NCBI GenBank assembly: GCA_963835525.1
Contig: CAWIFM010000001.1
Span: 124,001 to 188,000, forward strand
Reading direction: 5' to 3'
Source: DASSUW01 sp963835525
GTDB taxonomy: Bacteria; Actinomycetota; Thermoleophilia; Solirubrobacterales; Solirubrobacteraceae
DNA: 64,000 bases
Numbering within the stretch: position 1 is the stretch's first letter; the number at the start of each line of letters is the position of its first letter. The notes under the pieces were generated by a model that ran no database searches, had not been told where the DNA came from, and saw only the letters and a list, made by a program, of their open reading frames with translations. Made by a program: the position numbers and the translations under genes. Positions 53,345 through 63,101 of the stretch are shown here, piece by piece.

Positions 53345-54354
53345 TTGAAGTGGCTCCTCATTCTTGTCGCGGCCCTGCTGGTCGGCTGCGGGGCGGACGA
53401 CGAACCGGCCGTTGAGACCGGTGCCGCCGGCGACGGCGCCTTCCCCGCGACGGTCGAGCACAAGTTCGGGACGACCACGGTGCCGTCGAAGCCGGAGCGG
53501 ATCGTCGTGGTCGGCCTCACCGAGCAGGACACCGTGCTGGCGTTCGGCTACAAGCCGATCGCCACGACCGAGTGGTACGGCGAGCAGCCCTACGCGGTCT
53601 GGCCGTGGGCGCGCGACGCGCTCGGCGACGCGAAGCCGACCGTGCTCAACGCCGCCGACGGCCTCCAACTCGAGCGGATCGCCTCGCTGCGGCCCGACCT
53701 CATCATCGGCGTCAACGCAGGACTGAAGCGCAGCGACTACGAGAAGCTGTCGCGCCTGGCGCCGACCGTGCCGTCCGGCAAGGGCAGCACCGACTACTTC
53801 TCGGCGTGGGAAGAGCAGGTCGAGCTGGTCGCAGCCGCGCTCGGCAAGCCCGAGGAGGGCCGAGACCTCGTGCAGAGCATCAAGGACGACTACGCGGAGG
53901 CCGCCGCCGCGCACCCGAGTTCGAGGGCAAGACCGTCACCTTCAGCCAGAACGGCTTCTACGACGGGCTCCTCTACGTCTACCCCGACGGGCTGAACACC
54001 GAGTTCCTGACGATGCTCGGCTTCACGATCAACCCGAAGCTCACGCCGCTGATCGAGCGCGAGGGCGAGCAGGTCACCGTCTCGGCCGAGCGCCTGGGCG
54101 TGATCGACGCCGACGTGATCGTGTTCGCCACCGAGCAGCCGTCCGACGTCGCCGCCCTCAAGAAGGTCCCGACGTTCGACAACCTCGGGGCCGTCGCGGA
54201 GAACCGGGCCGTCTACACGGACGGCACGCTGGCCGGGGCGATCTACTTCATCAGCCCGCTCAGCCTGCCGTACGTGCTGGAGCGCCTGGTGCCACAGCTC
54301 GAGGCGGCGGTCGCGGGCGAGGCGCCGCAGCGGGTGCTCGACGCCTCGCGTTGA
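53345..54354 (+). pseudogene. Iron-siderophore ABC transporter substrate-binding lipoprotein, frameshifted
   Basis: Together about 336 residues. Frame 1 (TTG 53345) has a lipoprotein signal LLILVAALLVGCGA, then the FhuD/BtuF fold start: PSKPERIVVVGLTEQDTVLAFGYKPIATTEWYG and LERIASLRPDLIIGVNAGLKRSDYEKLSRLAPTV. Frame 2 (from about 53917) continues EFEGKTVTFSQNGFYDG through the second lobe and ends VLERLVPQLEAAVAGEAP. One G is missing at 53917/53918; restoring it gives AHPEFEGKTV. It would carry ferric siderophores to an ABC permease, but no permease or ATPase gene is adjacent. The palindrome at 53328-53343 overlaps its promoter. Confidence 0.82.
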
Positions 54355-54440
54355 CCTAAACCAACGCACGAGCGCTTGCCAGCGCCCGCCCGCGTGCAGG
54401 AGGATCCGTCTTTCCTAGACCGGAGGAGAGGGGTGGGGTC

Positions 54441-57400
54441 ATGAGGTCGTGGATGGGGGCAGTCGCCGTCGTGGCGTTGGTGCTCGCGGCGCCGGGCGTG
54501 GCGGTCGCGGGTCCTGACGACCCCGCGCAGATCCAGTTCAAGCTCCCGAACCGGGCGGCCATCGCCGAGTTCGAGGCGCTCGGGCTCAACATGGATCACG
54601 CGATCCACGACACCGCCGACGGCGGGGCGCTCGTGAGCGCCTGGGTCACCGATGCCCAGCTCGCCAACCTCGAGATGCGCGGCTACGACCCCGTCGCGAC
54701 GATCGCCGACAAGAACGCGATCGACCGCATCCGCGCCGAGCGCGACAAGACGATCAGCGACCTGCGGGCGGCCGAGCGGGCGCTGCGCGGGGGCGGCCGG
54801 GGCGCCAAGAGCCTCGCCCCGGGCACCGTGCGGGCCCAGCGCGCCGACTACTACGAGAACAACGTCGGGCGCTTCCTGTCGATCGAGGGCTACACGACCC
54901 AGGCCCAGATCACGTGCACCGGCAACAACTGCGACTACACCGGCCCGCCGCTCGTCGCGGAGTACTACGACGCCGCCGGCAACCGCCTCGGCGGCGGCAC
55001 GATGGACGAGTTCATCGACCCCGGCGTGTTCCCCGACTATTACCAGTATCACTTCTTCGTCTTCCGGGTGGGCAACCGGGGCGATGGCGGCGCGCTCCCC
55101 ACGACGATCAGGATCGGCGCCCCGAACGGCGACTCCGACACGATGGACGTCCGTGAGTGGATCGCCCAGGACCCGCCGCCGCCGGGCCCGGGCTTCCTGT
55201 CGGGCTTCCTGACGCACTACAACGACTCGCAAGAGGCGTACAAGAAGATGCGCGACCTCGCGGCCGAGTTCCCGAACATCTCGCAGGTCTACGAGCTGCC
55301 CGAGAAGACGCGCGGCTACCAGCGCAAGGCCCAGACGATGCTCGGCTACGTCAATCAGCCGACGACGCAGCAGCCGAACCCCAACCCGCCGAATGCCACC
55401 GTGCCGTACGTGCGGTTCGATGCCAACAACCTGCCGGTCGCCGGCTCCTCTCCGACCACGGCCCAGCAGCCCAGCACGGTGGTGCTGACGTCGAAGGCCT
55501 ACGGTCATCTCGGCGGCAACAACCTGACGGCGCAGATCGTCGATCCCGGCGCCGGAGACTCGCCGCTGAGCGTGAGCGTAGTCGGGAACCAGATCCGCGT
55601 GAGCGCGGCGACGAACACCGCGGGAGCGATCACGAGCACCGCGGCGCAGGTCGTCGCGGCGATCAACGCCGACCCGGCCGCCTCCAACCTCGTCATGGCG
55701 TCGCTATGGCGCACCTCGCCCGGCACCGGAGTCGTCGCAGCCGGCGTGGCCTCGCCGCTCAGCGACCTGTTGCGCGCGCCGGCGACGTTCCCACGCGGCC
55801 CGCAGACGCAGAACATGCTGCGGATCGGCAAGACGCGCGACGGCTCGAAGGTCGGCGTCTTCCTCTACTGCCAGGAGCACGGCAACGAGATCGCGACCTC
55901 GGGCGTCTGCCTCGAGACCGCGGAGCGGCTGCTGCGCAACTACGGGACCGACCCGGAGACGACCGCGTTCGTCGACGGGCTGGACATCTTCCTCGTCCCG
56001 CAGATCAACGGCGACGGCGCAGCGCACTCGCTCTATGACTCCAACCGACGCACGAACCTCTCCAACTGGTGCGAGGACACCACGCGGTTCCCGAGCAACG
56101 AGACGGACCCGGCCTCCCGCAACGGCTGGGGCGTCGACCTGAACCGCAACTTCTCCCAGGGGTCGATCTTCGACGGCTTCGTAGGGGCGACGTTCTCGGA
56201 CTGCACGAACAGCAACTTCTCCGGCCCGTTCGAGTTCTCCGAGCCCGAGACCCGCAACGAGTCGTGGGTGCAGACGACGTTCCGGAACATCAAGTTCGTC
56301 AACAACATCCACTCGTCCGGCGGCTTCTTCATGTGGCCGCCCGGCGCCTACACGCCTCAGCGCGTGGCGCTGCCGTACCCGGCGTACGGGACGCTGAACT
56401 TCTTCGACCAGACGGGCAAGGAGGTGCTCGACCGCATCAAGTCGCACCGGCGCACGGCGATCCTGCCGCAGCAGACCGGGCCGGTCATCGACGTGCTGTA
56501 CTCGGCCGCCGGCAACAGCGCCGATGAGGCGTACTACAGCAACGGCATCATCGGCTTCGACTTCGAGATCGGGGCCCAGCACTTCAACGACACGGGCACG
56601 GGGAATGCGACCTGCAACCCGGGTCAGCAGCCGCCGTTCGGCACGAACACGACGAACCCGTGCCTGCTCAACGAGGGCTTCCACGAGGCGATGGAGTTCG
56701 CGTCGGGCAACTACGGGCTCCTGAAGGAGGCCCTCGACTACTCCAACGACATCACGGCGCCGATCGTCGACGCGGTGTCGACGCCGGCCAACGGCTCGCT
56801 CGTCTCGAAGTACGAAGTGGAGTTCACGAGCGACGAGGCGGCCTCGATCTACTACACGACCGACGGCTCGACGCCGACCACGGCCTCGACGGAGTACAAG
56901 CCGCCGCGGGCCCGGGCGCAGCCCGAGCCGCTCGAGCTGCCGGCCGGCACGACGCTCAAGTGGGTCGCCCACGACTTCAAGGGCAACACGTCGGCGGTGA
57001 AGTCGCAGAAGTTCATCCCGCACGTCAACGCGGAGGGCACGGTGACCGGCACGGTGCCGGCCACGCTCTCGCTCGCGGTGAACCCGTCGACGACCTTCGG
57101 CGCGTTCACGCCGGGCGTCACACGGACCTACCTCACGTCACTGGGCAGCACCGTGACGTCGACGGCCGGTGACGCGACGCTGAGCGTGGCCGACCCGAGC
57201 CCGGTCGGCACGGGCCACCTGGTGAACGGCGCGTTCGTGCTGTCGCAGGCTCTGCAGGCACGCGTAGGCGCCGCCCCGTACGTCAACGTCGGCTCGGCGG
57301 CCGCGCCGCTGAACCTGCGCTCGTGGAGCGGGCCGACGTCCAACGAGAGCGTGGCGGTGGACTTCAGCCAGCTCGTCAACAGCATCGATCCGCTGCGGAC

Positions 57401-57452
57401 GGGCACGTACAGCAAGACGCTGACGTTCACGCTGTCGACCACCAGCCCATAG
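54441..57452 (+). CDS. Large secreted M14 zinc carboxypeptidase with inserted and C-terminal domains
   Basis: The product has 1003 residues. After a signal peptide (MRSWMGAVAVVALVLAAPGVAVAG) there is a propeptide-like region (to about 130) and a beta-rich N-part. The M14 core starts near 255 (FLTHYNDSQEAYKKMRDLAAEFP). An inserted domain of about 100 residues lies at roughly 347-448 (LTAQIVDPGAGDSPLSVSVVG ... ITSTAAQVVAAINADPAAS), like phage/adhesin repeat units. The zinc site is H480 and E483 (QEHGNE) and H624 (NNIHSSGG), and the catalytic Glu is E709 (GFDFEIG). After residue 780 comes a chitobiase-like unit (IYYTTDGSTPTTAS) and a final beta-domain. It probably removes C-terminal residues from proteins outside the cell. 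AGGAG precedes the ATG by 13 bases. Confidence 0.88.
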   Translation: MRSWMGAVAVVALVLAAPGVAVAGPDDPAQIQFKLPNRAAIAEFEALGLNMDHAIHDTADGGALVSAWVTDAQLANLEMRGYDPVATIADKNAIDRIRAERDKTISDLRAAERALRGGGRGAKSLAPGTVRAQRADYYENNVGRFLSIEGYTTQAQITCTGNNCDYTGPPLVAEYYDAAGNRLGGGTMDEFIDPGVFPDYYQYHFFVFRVGNRGDGGALPTTIRIGAPNGDSDTMDVREWIAQDPPPPGPGFLSGFLTHYNDSQEAYKKMRDLAAEFPNISQVYELPEKTRGYQRKAQTMLGYVNQPTTQQPNPNPPNATVPYVRFDANNLPVAGSSPTTAQQPSTVVLTSKAYGHLGGNNLTAQIVDPGAGDSPLSVSVVGNQIRVSAATNTAGAITSTAAQVVAAINADPAASNLVMASLWRTSPGTGVVAAGVASPLSDLLRAPATFPRGPQTQNMLRIGKTRDGSKVGVFLYCQEHGNEIATSGVCLETAERLLRNYGTDPETTAFVDGLDIFLVPQINGDGAAHSLYDSNRRTNLSNWCEDTTRFPSNETDPASRNGWGVDLNRNFSQGSIFDGFVGATFSDCTNSNFSGPFEFSEPETRNESWVQTTFRNIKFVNNIHSSGGFFMWPPGAYTPQRVALPYPAYGTLNFFDQTGKEVLDRIKSHRRTAILPQQTGPVIDVLYSAAGNSADEAYYSNGIIGFDFEIGAQHFNDTGTGNATCNPGQQPPFGTNTTNPCLLNEGFHEAMEFASGNYGLLKEALDYSNDITAPIVDAVSTPANGSLVSKYEVEFTSDEAASIYYTTDGSTPTTASTEYKPPRARAQPEPLELPAGTTLKWVAHDFKGNTSAVKSQKFIPHVNAEGTVTGTVPATLSLAVNPSTTFGAFTPGVTRTYLTSLGSTVTSTAGDATLSVADPSPVGTGHLVNGAFVLSQALQARVGAAPYVNVGSAAAPLNLRSWSGPTSNESVAVDFSQLVNSIDPLRTGTYSKTLTFTLSTTSP

Positions 57453-57464
57453 GACGCCAGAACG

Positions 57465-57496
57465 ACGGAAGGCCGCTCACGTGAGCGGCCTTCCGT
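57465..57496. terminator. Perfect 32-bp palindrome, bidirectional terminator
   Basis: ACGGAAGGCCGCTCAC (57465-57480) is followed at once by its reverse complement GTGAGCGGCCTTCCGT (57481-57496). It lies between the M14 gene (ends 57452, plus) and tRNA-Ala (minus), so one hairpin can end both transcripts. T-tails are absent, as is common in high-GC actinobacteria. Confidence 0.8.
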
Positions 57497-57502
57497 TGGA
57501 GG

Positions 57503-57575
57503 TGGAGCTAGTCGGGCTCGAACCGACGACCTCGTGACTGCCAGTCACGCGCTCTCCCAGCTGAGCTATAGCCCC
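57503..57575 (-). tRNA. tRNA-Ala (GGC anticodon)
   Basis: On the minus strand a 73-base cloverleaf runs from GGGGCTA to TAGCTCC plus discriminator A. The anticodon arm is CGTGA-CTGGCAG-TCACG, so anticodon GGC (decoding GCC/GCU). The acceptor stem has G3-U70, the alanine identity element. The T-loop is GTTCGAGC. CCA is not encoded (the next bases are CCT). The gene is alone and faces the M14 gene across the palindromic terminator. Confidence 0.95.
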
Positions 57576-57665
57576 AGAGCGGTCCCGGGAATGGTATCGC
57601 GATCCTGTCAATCGGCAGCAGACTGCCGGGGTTGAGGGCGTGCACGGCGCTAACCTCCGCGCCGC

Positions 57666-60140
57666 ATGGCATCCGAGCATCGCTACGACCCGAAGGTGAT
57701 CGAGCCCAAGTGGCAGCGCGTCTGGGAGGACGAGCGCACCTGGTACGTCTCCGACGGCGAGGACGGCGGGACGCCCGCCTCGTACGTGCTCGAGATGCTG
57801 CCGTACCCCTCGGGCGAGCCGCACATGGGCCACCTGAAGAACTACGCGGTCGGTGACGCCGTGGCCCACTTCCACCGCCGCACGGGCCGGCGCGTGCTGC
57901 ACCCGATGGGCTACGACGCGTTCGGGCTCCCGGCCGAGAACCACGCGATCAAGACCGGCGAGCACCCGCGCGACTCGACCGCGAAGTCGATCGCGGCGTT
58001 CCAGCGCCAGATGCGGTCGTGGGGGATCTCGATCGACTGGTCGCGCGAGTTCGGCACCCACGAGCCGCGCTACTACCGCTGGACCCAGTGGATCTTCCTC
58101 CAGCTGTTCGAGCGCGGCCTGGCCTACCGCAAGGAGGCCGCGGTCAACTGGTGTCCGAAGGACGCCACGGTGCTGGCCAACGAGCAGGTGATCGACGGGC
58201 ACTGCGAGCGCTGCGGCACCGAGGTCGAGCTGCGCCAGCTCGAGCAGTGGTTCTTCCGCATCACCGACTACGCCGACCGCCTGCTCGACGACCTCGAGAC
58301 GGTCCAGTGGCCGCCGAACGTGGTCAGGATGCAGCGCAACTGGATCGGTCGCTCCGAGGGCGCCGAGGTCACGTTCAGCCAACCCGAGCTGGGCGTCGAC
58401 TACCCGGTCTTCACCACACGGCCGGACACGCTGTTCGGCGCCACGTTCTTCGTCATGGCCCCCGAGCATCCCGACGTCCTGCGCCTGGCCGCCGGCACCG
58501 AGCACGAGCAGGCGGTGCGCCAGTACGTCAACCGCGTGCTGGCCGAGAGCAGCGAGGAGCGCGCCGACACCGAGCGCACCAAGACCGGCGTCCCGCTCGG
58601 GCGGACGGTGGTCAACCCCGTGAACGGCGAGCGGATCCCGATGTTCGTCGCCGACTACGTGCTGATGGAGTACGGCACCGGCGCGATCATGGCCGTGCCC
58701 GCGCACGACCAGCGCGACTACGACTTCGCGACGACCTTCGACCTGCCGATCCGGCCGGTCGTCGCGCCCGCCGACGGGAGCGAGACCGACGGCCCGTTCG
58801 TCTCCCACAGCGACGACGAGGTCCTGGTCAACTCGGATCGCTTCACGGGGATGACGGCGGTCGAGGCCAAGGACGCGATCATCGACTGGCTCGACCAGCA
58901 GGGTCGCGGCCACCGCTCGATCAACTACCGCCTGCGCGACTGGCTGCTCTCGCGCCAGCGCTACTGGGGCGCTCCGATCCCGATCCTCTACTGCGACACC
59001 TGCGGCATGGTGCCGGTTCCCGAGGCGGACCTGCCGGTCCTGCTGCCCGACGTCGAGGACTACAAGCCCAAGGGCCGCTCGCCGCTGGCGACCGCCGAGG
59101 ATTGGGTCAACACGACGTGCCCGAGCTGCGGCGGCGCGGCGCGGCGCGAGACGGACACGATGGACACGTTCGTCGACTCGTCGTGGTACTTCCTGCGCTA
59201 CACGGACGCCGACAACGAGCAGGCGGCCTGGGACCCCGGCGTCACCAACTACTGGACGCCGGTCGACCAGTACATCGGCGGCATCGAGCACGCGATCCTG
59301 CACCTGCTGTACGCGCGCTTCTTCGTGAAGGTGTTCGCGGACATGGGGCTGCTGGACTCGCAGGAGCCGTTCCAGAAGCTCTTCACCCAGGGGATGATCA
59401 CCCGCGACGGGGCGAAGATGTCCAAGTCGAAGGGCAACGTGGTCAGCCCGCTGCCGATCATCGAGCGCTACGGGGCCGACACGGCGCGCGCCTACATCCT
59501 CTTCATCGGCCCGCCGGACCAGGACGCGGACTGGAGCGACGAGGGCGTCGAGGGCGTGCACCGCTTCCTCGGCCGGCTGTGGCGGCTGGCGGGCGACGTG
59601 GCCGAGCGGACCGGCAAGCGCGCACCCGACCCCGACGCCGGCACCGGCGAGGGCGACGACCTGGAGCTGCTGCGCAAGGTCCACTGGGCGATCGACAAGG
59701 TCACCAACGACCTCGCCGACCGGTTCGCCTTCAACACGGCGGTCTCCGCCGTCATGGAGCTGGTCAACGAGGCCTCGCGCCGGCGCGAGACGGCGTCCGA
59801 CGACGTCATGCACCTCGCCGCCGCCACCGCCGCGTCGCTGATCTTTCCGTTCGCGCCGCACACGGGCACCGACGCGTACGAGCTGCTGACCGGCGACCGC
59901 GTCTGGGAGCAGCCCTGGCCGGCCGCCGATCCGTCGCTGCTCGAGCGCGACGTGGTCGAGGTCGCCGTGCAGGTCAACGGCAAGCTGCGCGACCGCATCC
60001 AGGCGGGGCGCGACGCCTCGCGCGAGGAGCTCGAGGCGCTGGCTCGCGAGCGGCCGAACGTGGTGCGCCACCTGGAGGGCCACGAGGTCGTCAAGGTGGT
60101 CGTGGTGCCGGGGCGGCTCGTCAACTTCGTCGTGCGCTGA
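57666..60140 (+). CDS. leuS: Leucyl-tRNA synthetase
   Basis: The product has 824 residues. HIGH is HMGH in PYPSGEPHMGHLKNY (about 45), the editing domain has TRPDTLFGATFFVMAPEHP and MEYGTGAIMAVPAHDQRDYDFA, and KMSKS is AKMSKSKGN (about 582). The bacterial-type zinc-binding pieces CERCGT and CPSCGG are present. It charges tRNA-Leu. A TAACCT hexamer (57651-57656) lies 9 bases before the ATG. No T-box or other leader was seen in the 90-base upstream gap. Confidence 0.97.
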   Translation: MASEHRYDPKVIEPKWQRVWEDERTWYVSDGEDGGTPASYVLEMLPYPSGEPHMGHLKNYAVGDAVAHFHRRTGRRVLHPMGYDAFGLPAENHAIKTGEHPRDSTAKSIAAFQRQMRSWGISIDWSREFGTHEPRYYRWTQWIFLQLFERGLAYRKEAAVNWCPKDATVLANEQVIDGHCERCGTEVELRQLEQWFFRITDYADRLLDDLETVQWPPNVVRMQRNWIGRSEGAEVTFSQPELGVDYPVFTTRPDTLFGATFFVMAPEHPDVLRLAAGTEHEQAVRQYVNRVLAESSEERADTERTKTGVPLGRTVVNPVNGERIPMFVADYVLMEYGTGAIMAVPAHDQRDYDFATTFDLPIRPVVAPADGSETDGPFVSHSDDEVLVNSDRFTGMTAVEAKDAIIDWLDQQGRGHRSINYRLRDWLLSRQRYWGAPIPILYCDTCGMVPVPEADLPVLLPDVEDYKPKGRSPLATAEDWVNTTCPSCGGAARRETDTMDTFVDSSWYFLRYTDADNEQAAWDPGVTNYWTPVDQYIGGIEHAILHLLYARFFVKVFADMGLLDSQEPFQKLFTQGMITRDGAKMSKSKGNVVSPLPIIERYGADTARAYILFIGPPDQDADWSDEGVEGVHRFLGRLWRLAGDVAERTGKRAPDPDAGTGEGDDLELLRKVHWAIDKVTNDLADRFAFNTAVSAVMELVNEASRRRETASDDVMHLAAATAASLIFPFAPHTGTDAYELLTGDRVWEQPWPAADPSLLERDVVEVAVQVNGKLRDRIQAGRDASREELEALARERPNVVRHLEGHEVVKVVVVPGRLVNFVVR

Positions 60141-60161
60141 GCCTTTCTTCACACCTGCGGC

Positions 60162-60212
60162 GCTGAATCGTCACCTTCGCGTGCTGATCCGTCACGCGGT
60201 CGCGCGTAGGTT
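60162..60212 (+). promoter_or_regulatory. Direct repeats and -10 before comEA-comEC
   Basis: GCTGAATCGTCAC (60162-60174) and GCTGATCCGTCAC (60183-60195) are direct repeats starting 21 bases apart, two helical turns. The second covers the expected -35 of a TAGGTT -10 (60207-60212), which lies six bases before the GTG of comEA. This fits a regulated, probably leaderless, promoter with two sites for one regulator. Confidence 0.5.
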
Positions 60213-60218
60213 CGAGCC

Positions 60219-60797
60219 GTGCCCGACCTCGCCCCTCGCCAGCTCGCCGCCTGCGCGCTCGCCCTCGTCGCCGTCTCCCTGCTCGGCGCGTGGCATCTCT
60301 CGCGCGCGGGCGGCGGCGGCGCGGGCGGGGCCGCGGCGCCGGCGCCGATCCGCGTGGACGGCGGCGCCGAGGGGCGCCGCGCTGTCATCGTCCACGTCGC
60401 GGGCGCCGTCCGGTCGCCCGGCGTCTACCGGATGCGGCCGGAGGCACGGGTCGACGACGCGGTCGGCCGCGCCGGCGGGCCGACCGCGCGTGCGGACCTG
60501 AGCCAGGTCAATCTGGCGGCCAAGGTCGAGGACGGCCGTCAGGTGCTGGTTCCGGAGCGGGTCCGCGCCGCCGCCGCGGGGGCCGCCGCGCCGACCGCGC
60601 CCGGCGTGCCGCTCAACGTGAACACGGCCACGCTCGAGCAGCTCGACGAGCTCGACGGGATCGGCCCGGCCACGGCCCAGAACATCCTCGACTACCGTGA
60701 GGCGAACGGCGGCTTCGGGGCGGTCGACGAGCTCGGGCAGGTGCCGGGGATCGGCGACGTGCGGCTGGCCTCGCTGCGCGAGCAGGTGCGGGTGTGA
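60219..60797 (+). CDS. comEA: Competence protein ComEA, DNA receptor
   Basis: The product has 192 residues. One N-terminal TM helix (LAACALALVAVSLLGAWHL), a SLBB domain (about 52-115: VIVHVAGAVRSPGVYRMRPEARVDDAVGRAGG) and a C-terminal double helix-hairpin-helix (about 130-190: PLNVNTATLEQLDELDGIGPATAQNILDYREANGGF) give the complete ComEA layout. It binds incoming double-stranded DNA at the membrane. comEC starts 3 bases after its stop. The start is GTG. Confidence 0.93.
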   Translation: MPDLAPRQLAACALALVAVSLLGAWHLSRAGGGGAGGAAAPAPIRVDGGAEGRRAVIVHVAGAVRSPGVYRMRPEARVDDAVGRAGGPTARADLSQVNLAAKVEDGRQVLVPERVRAAAAGAAAPTAPGVPLNVNTATLEQLDELDGIGPATAQNILDYREANGGFGAVDELGQVPGIGDVRLASLREQVRV

Positions 60798-60800
60798 GCG

Positions 60801-63089
60801 GTGCGCGGCGTCCTCGCGGCGGTCGACCGCCACCCGCGGCACGTCCTTCTGTTCGCCGTCACCGCCGGCCTCTTGACCGGGCCGCTGACGCCGGCCGCGG
60901 CGCTCGCGGTGGCAGCGCTCGGAGCAATCATTGTGGCGGCCGCGCGCCCGCTCTCTTCGCTTCCGTACGTCGCTGCGGCAGCGGTGCTCGCGGGCGGCAC
61001 TGTCGCCGACCTGCGGCTCGCCGCCTTCGAGGGTGGATCGCTCCCGCACCTGCACGGCCGGTCGGTGAGCGGTCGTGCGACGCTGCTGGAGCCCGTCCGC
61101 GAGCGCGCGTTCGGCCCCGCCGTCGCGCGCGCCCGGCTGGCCGGCGGTCCGGCGGACGGCGAAGTCGTGGTCCTGCGCGTCCGAAGTGCGGGCTCATGGC
61201 CGGAGGTGGGCGAGATCGTGGCCGTGGAGGGCGAGGTTGCGCCGCTCGGACTGTTCGACGCGTATCAGCGCCGGCGCGGCGCGGGCGCGGCGCTCGAGGT
61301 GTCCGGGCTCCACCGCACGGGCGAGCGGCGGGGAGGGCTCGCGGGCGCCGTGGACATCGTTCGCCGGCGCGCCGAGGCCGGCCTGGTCCGCGGCCTGAGG
61401 CAGGAGGAGGCGGCGCTCCTGCGCGGCATGGTCCTCGGCCAGGACGAGCGGCTGACGGACGACGTGCGCGACGAGTTCAAGCGCTCGGGCCTCGCCCACG
61501 TGCTCGCGGTCAGCGGCCAGAACGTGATGCTGCTGGCGACGCTCGTGCTCGTCGCCGGCGGGCTCGTCGGCGCCCCGCTGCGCACGCGGCTGCTCGTGGC
61601 GCTCGCGCTCGTCGCGCTCTACGTGCCGCTCACGGGCGCCGGCCCGTCGATCCAGCGTGCCGGCGTGATGGGCGCGGCCGGCCTCGTCGCCGCGCTCGCG
61701 GGGCGGCCGGCGCACCGCTGGTACGCGCTCGGGCTCGCCGCCGCGGTCACGCTGGCGCTCAACCCGCTCGCGGTCGGGGAGCCGGGCTGGCAGCTCTCCT
61801 TCGCCGCCGTCGTCGCCCTGCTCGCGGTCGCCCCGCCGCTGCGCGCGGTGCTCGCCCGCCGGATGCCCGGCCCGGTCGCCGACGTCGCCGCCATCACGAT
61901 CGCGGCCACGCTCGGGACGGCGCCGCTGATGGCCCTGCACTTCGAGCAGGTGTCACTGGCCGCCCTGCCCGCCAACCTGCTCGCCGCGGCGGCGATCGCC
62001 CCGGTGATGTGGCTGGGGATGCTGGCCGCCGCGGCGGCGCAGGTCGCACCGGACCTGGCGCTGCCCTTCAACGCCCTCAACGCGCCGCTGCTGGCGTTCG
62101 TCGAGTGGGTGGCGCACACGTTCGCGGCGGCGCCCGCGTCGGTCGTGCCGGTGCGGATCGGGTCGCCGGCCGCGCTGGCCGCCGTGTACGCCGCGCTCGT
62201 GGCGGCGATGCTCGGCGTCCGGGCGGCGTGGCGGCGCGTCCCGGCCATCGAGCTTCGCCGCAGCCACCGGGCGGTCGCGGCGCTGGCGGCGGTCGCGCTC
62301 ACCGGGCTCGGCTGCGCGGCCGCGCTTGACGACGGGCCGGCGCCGCCTGCGCCCGGCGAGCTCGTGGTCTCGTTCCTGGACATCGGGCAGGGTGACGCGA
62401 CGCTGCTCCAGAAGGACGGCGTCGCCGTGCTGGTGGACACCGGCCCGGCCGGTGGGCCGATCCTGCGGCGGCTGTCGGAGGCCGGCGTCGAGCGGCTCGA
62501 CGCGCTCGTCATCACCCACGCGCAGGCCGACCACGAGGGCGCGGTGCTCGAGGTCCTGCGGCGGTTCCCGACGCGGCTGGTCGTCAACGGCGGCGCGGGC
62601 TGGCCGACGCGCGTGCAGGCAGGTCTGGCCGGCGCCACCGGCGCGCGGCGGATCCCCGCCCACGCCGGCCAGGTGCTCACGCTCGGCGGGATCCGCATGC
62701 GGCTGCTCTGGCCGCCGCCGCCCGGCCCCGGCTTCCGCCCCGAGGGCGACCCCAACGGCCGCGCTGTCGTGGCCCATGTGGAGTCGGGCGACTTCGACCT
62801 GCTGCTGCCCGCCGACGCCGAGTCCGGCGTGACCGCCGCGCTCGACCTTCCCGACGTCGAGGCGCTCAAGGTCGCGCACCACGGCAGCGCCGACGAGGGC
62901 CTCCCGGCCCTGCTCGAGCGCACCCGCCCCGAGTTCGCCGCGATCGAGGTCGGCCGCGACAACTCGTACGGCCATCCGGCGCCGTCGACGCTGGCCGCGC
63001 TGCGCGCCGTCGATCACGTCTACCGCACCGACCGCGACGGCACCGTCCGCCTCCGCGTTCGCGGCGATGCCATCACGGTCGACGACTAG
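60801..63089 (+). CDS. comEC: DNA internalisation channel ComEC/Rec2
   Basis: The product has 762 residues. N-terminal helices and a DUF4131-like OB region (about 80-175) are followed by the Competence domain (about 200-470) with EEAALLRGMVLGQDERL, FKRSGLAHVLAVSGQNVMLL and GAGPSIQRAGVMG. The metallo-beta-lactamase-like domain (about 515-762) has FLDIGQGDATLL, DTGP, THAQADHEGA and AHHGSADEG. It takes up single-stranded DNA. The comEA-comEC-holA order matches other actinobacteria. Confidence 0.93.
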   Translation: MRGVLAAVDRHPRHVLLFAVTAGLLTGPLTPAAALAVAALGAIIVAAARPLSSLPYVAAAAVLAGGTVADLRLAAFEGGSLPHLHGRSVSGRATLLEPVRERAFGPAVARARLAGGPADGEVVVLRVRSAGSWPEVGEIVAVEGEVAPLGLFDAYQRRRGAGAALEVSGLHRTGERRGGLAGAVDIVRRRAEAGLVRGLRQEEAALLRGMVLGQDERLTDDVRDEFKRSGLAHVLAVSGQNVMLLATLVLVAGGLVGAPLRTRLLVALALVALYVPLTGAGPSIQRAGVMGAAGLVAALAGRPAHRWYALGLAAAVTLALNPLAVGEPGWQLSFAAVVALLAVAPPLRAVLARRMPGPVADVAAITIAATLGTAPLMALHFEQVSLAALPANLLAAAAIAPVMWLGMLAAAAAQVAPDLALPFNALNAPLLAFVEWVAHTFAAAPASVVPVRIGSPAALAAVYAALVAAMLGVRAAWRRVPAIELRRSHRAVAALAAVALTGLGCAAALDDGPAPPAPGELVVSFLDIGQGDATLLQKDGVAVLVDTGPAGGPILRRLSEAGVERLDALVITHAQADHEGAVLEVLRRFPTRLVVNGGAGWPTRVQAGLAGATGARRIPAHAGQVLTLGGIRMRLLWPPPPGPGFRPEGDPNGRAVVAHVESGDFDLLLPADAESGVTAALDLPDVEALKVAHHGSADEGLPALLERTRPEFAAIEVGRDNSYGHPAPSTLAALRAVDHVYRTDRDGTVRLRVRGDAITVDD

Positions 63090-63101
63090 ACTCGCCCACC
63101 C

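Noticed and set aside
57576..57640. Promoter for tRNA-Ala based on TTGACA on the minus strand
   Set aside because: TTGACA is present, but no -10 hexamer stands at 16-18 bases, so the promoter could not be placed.
57576..57665. T-box or other leader for leuS
   Set aside because: No T-box sequence (AGGGUGGNACCGCG-like) or specifier stem was seen in the 90-base gap.
57477..60152. 891-codon open frame on the minus strand
   Set aside because: It is antisense to leuS, whose motifs are complete. High GC content makes long open shadow frames common.
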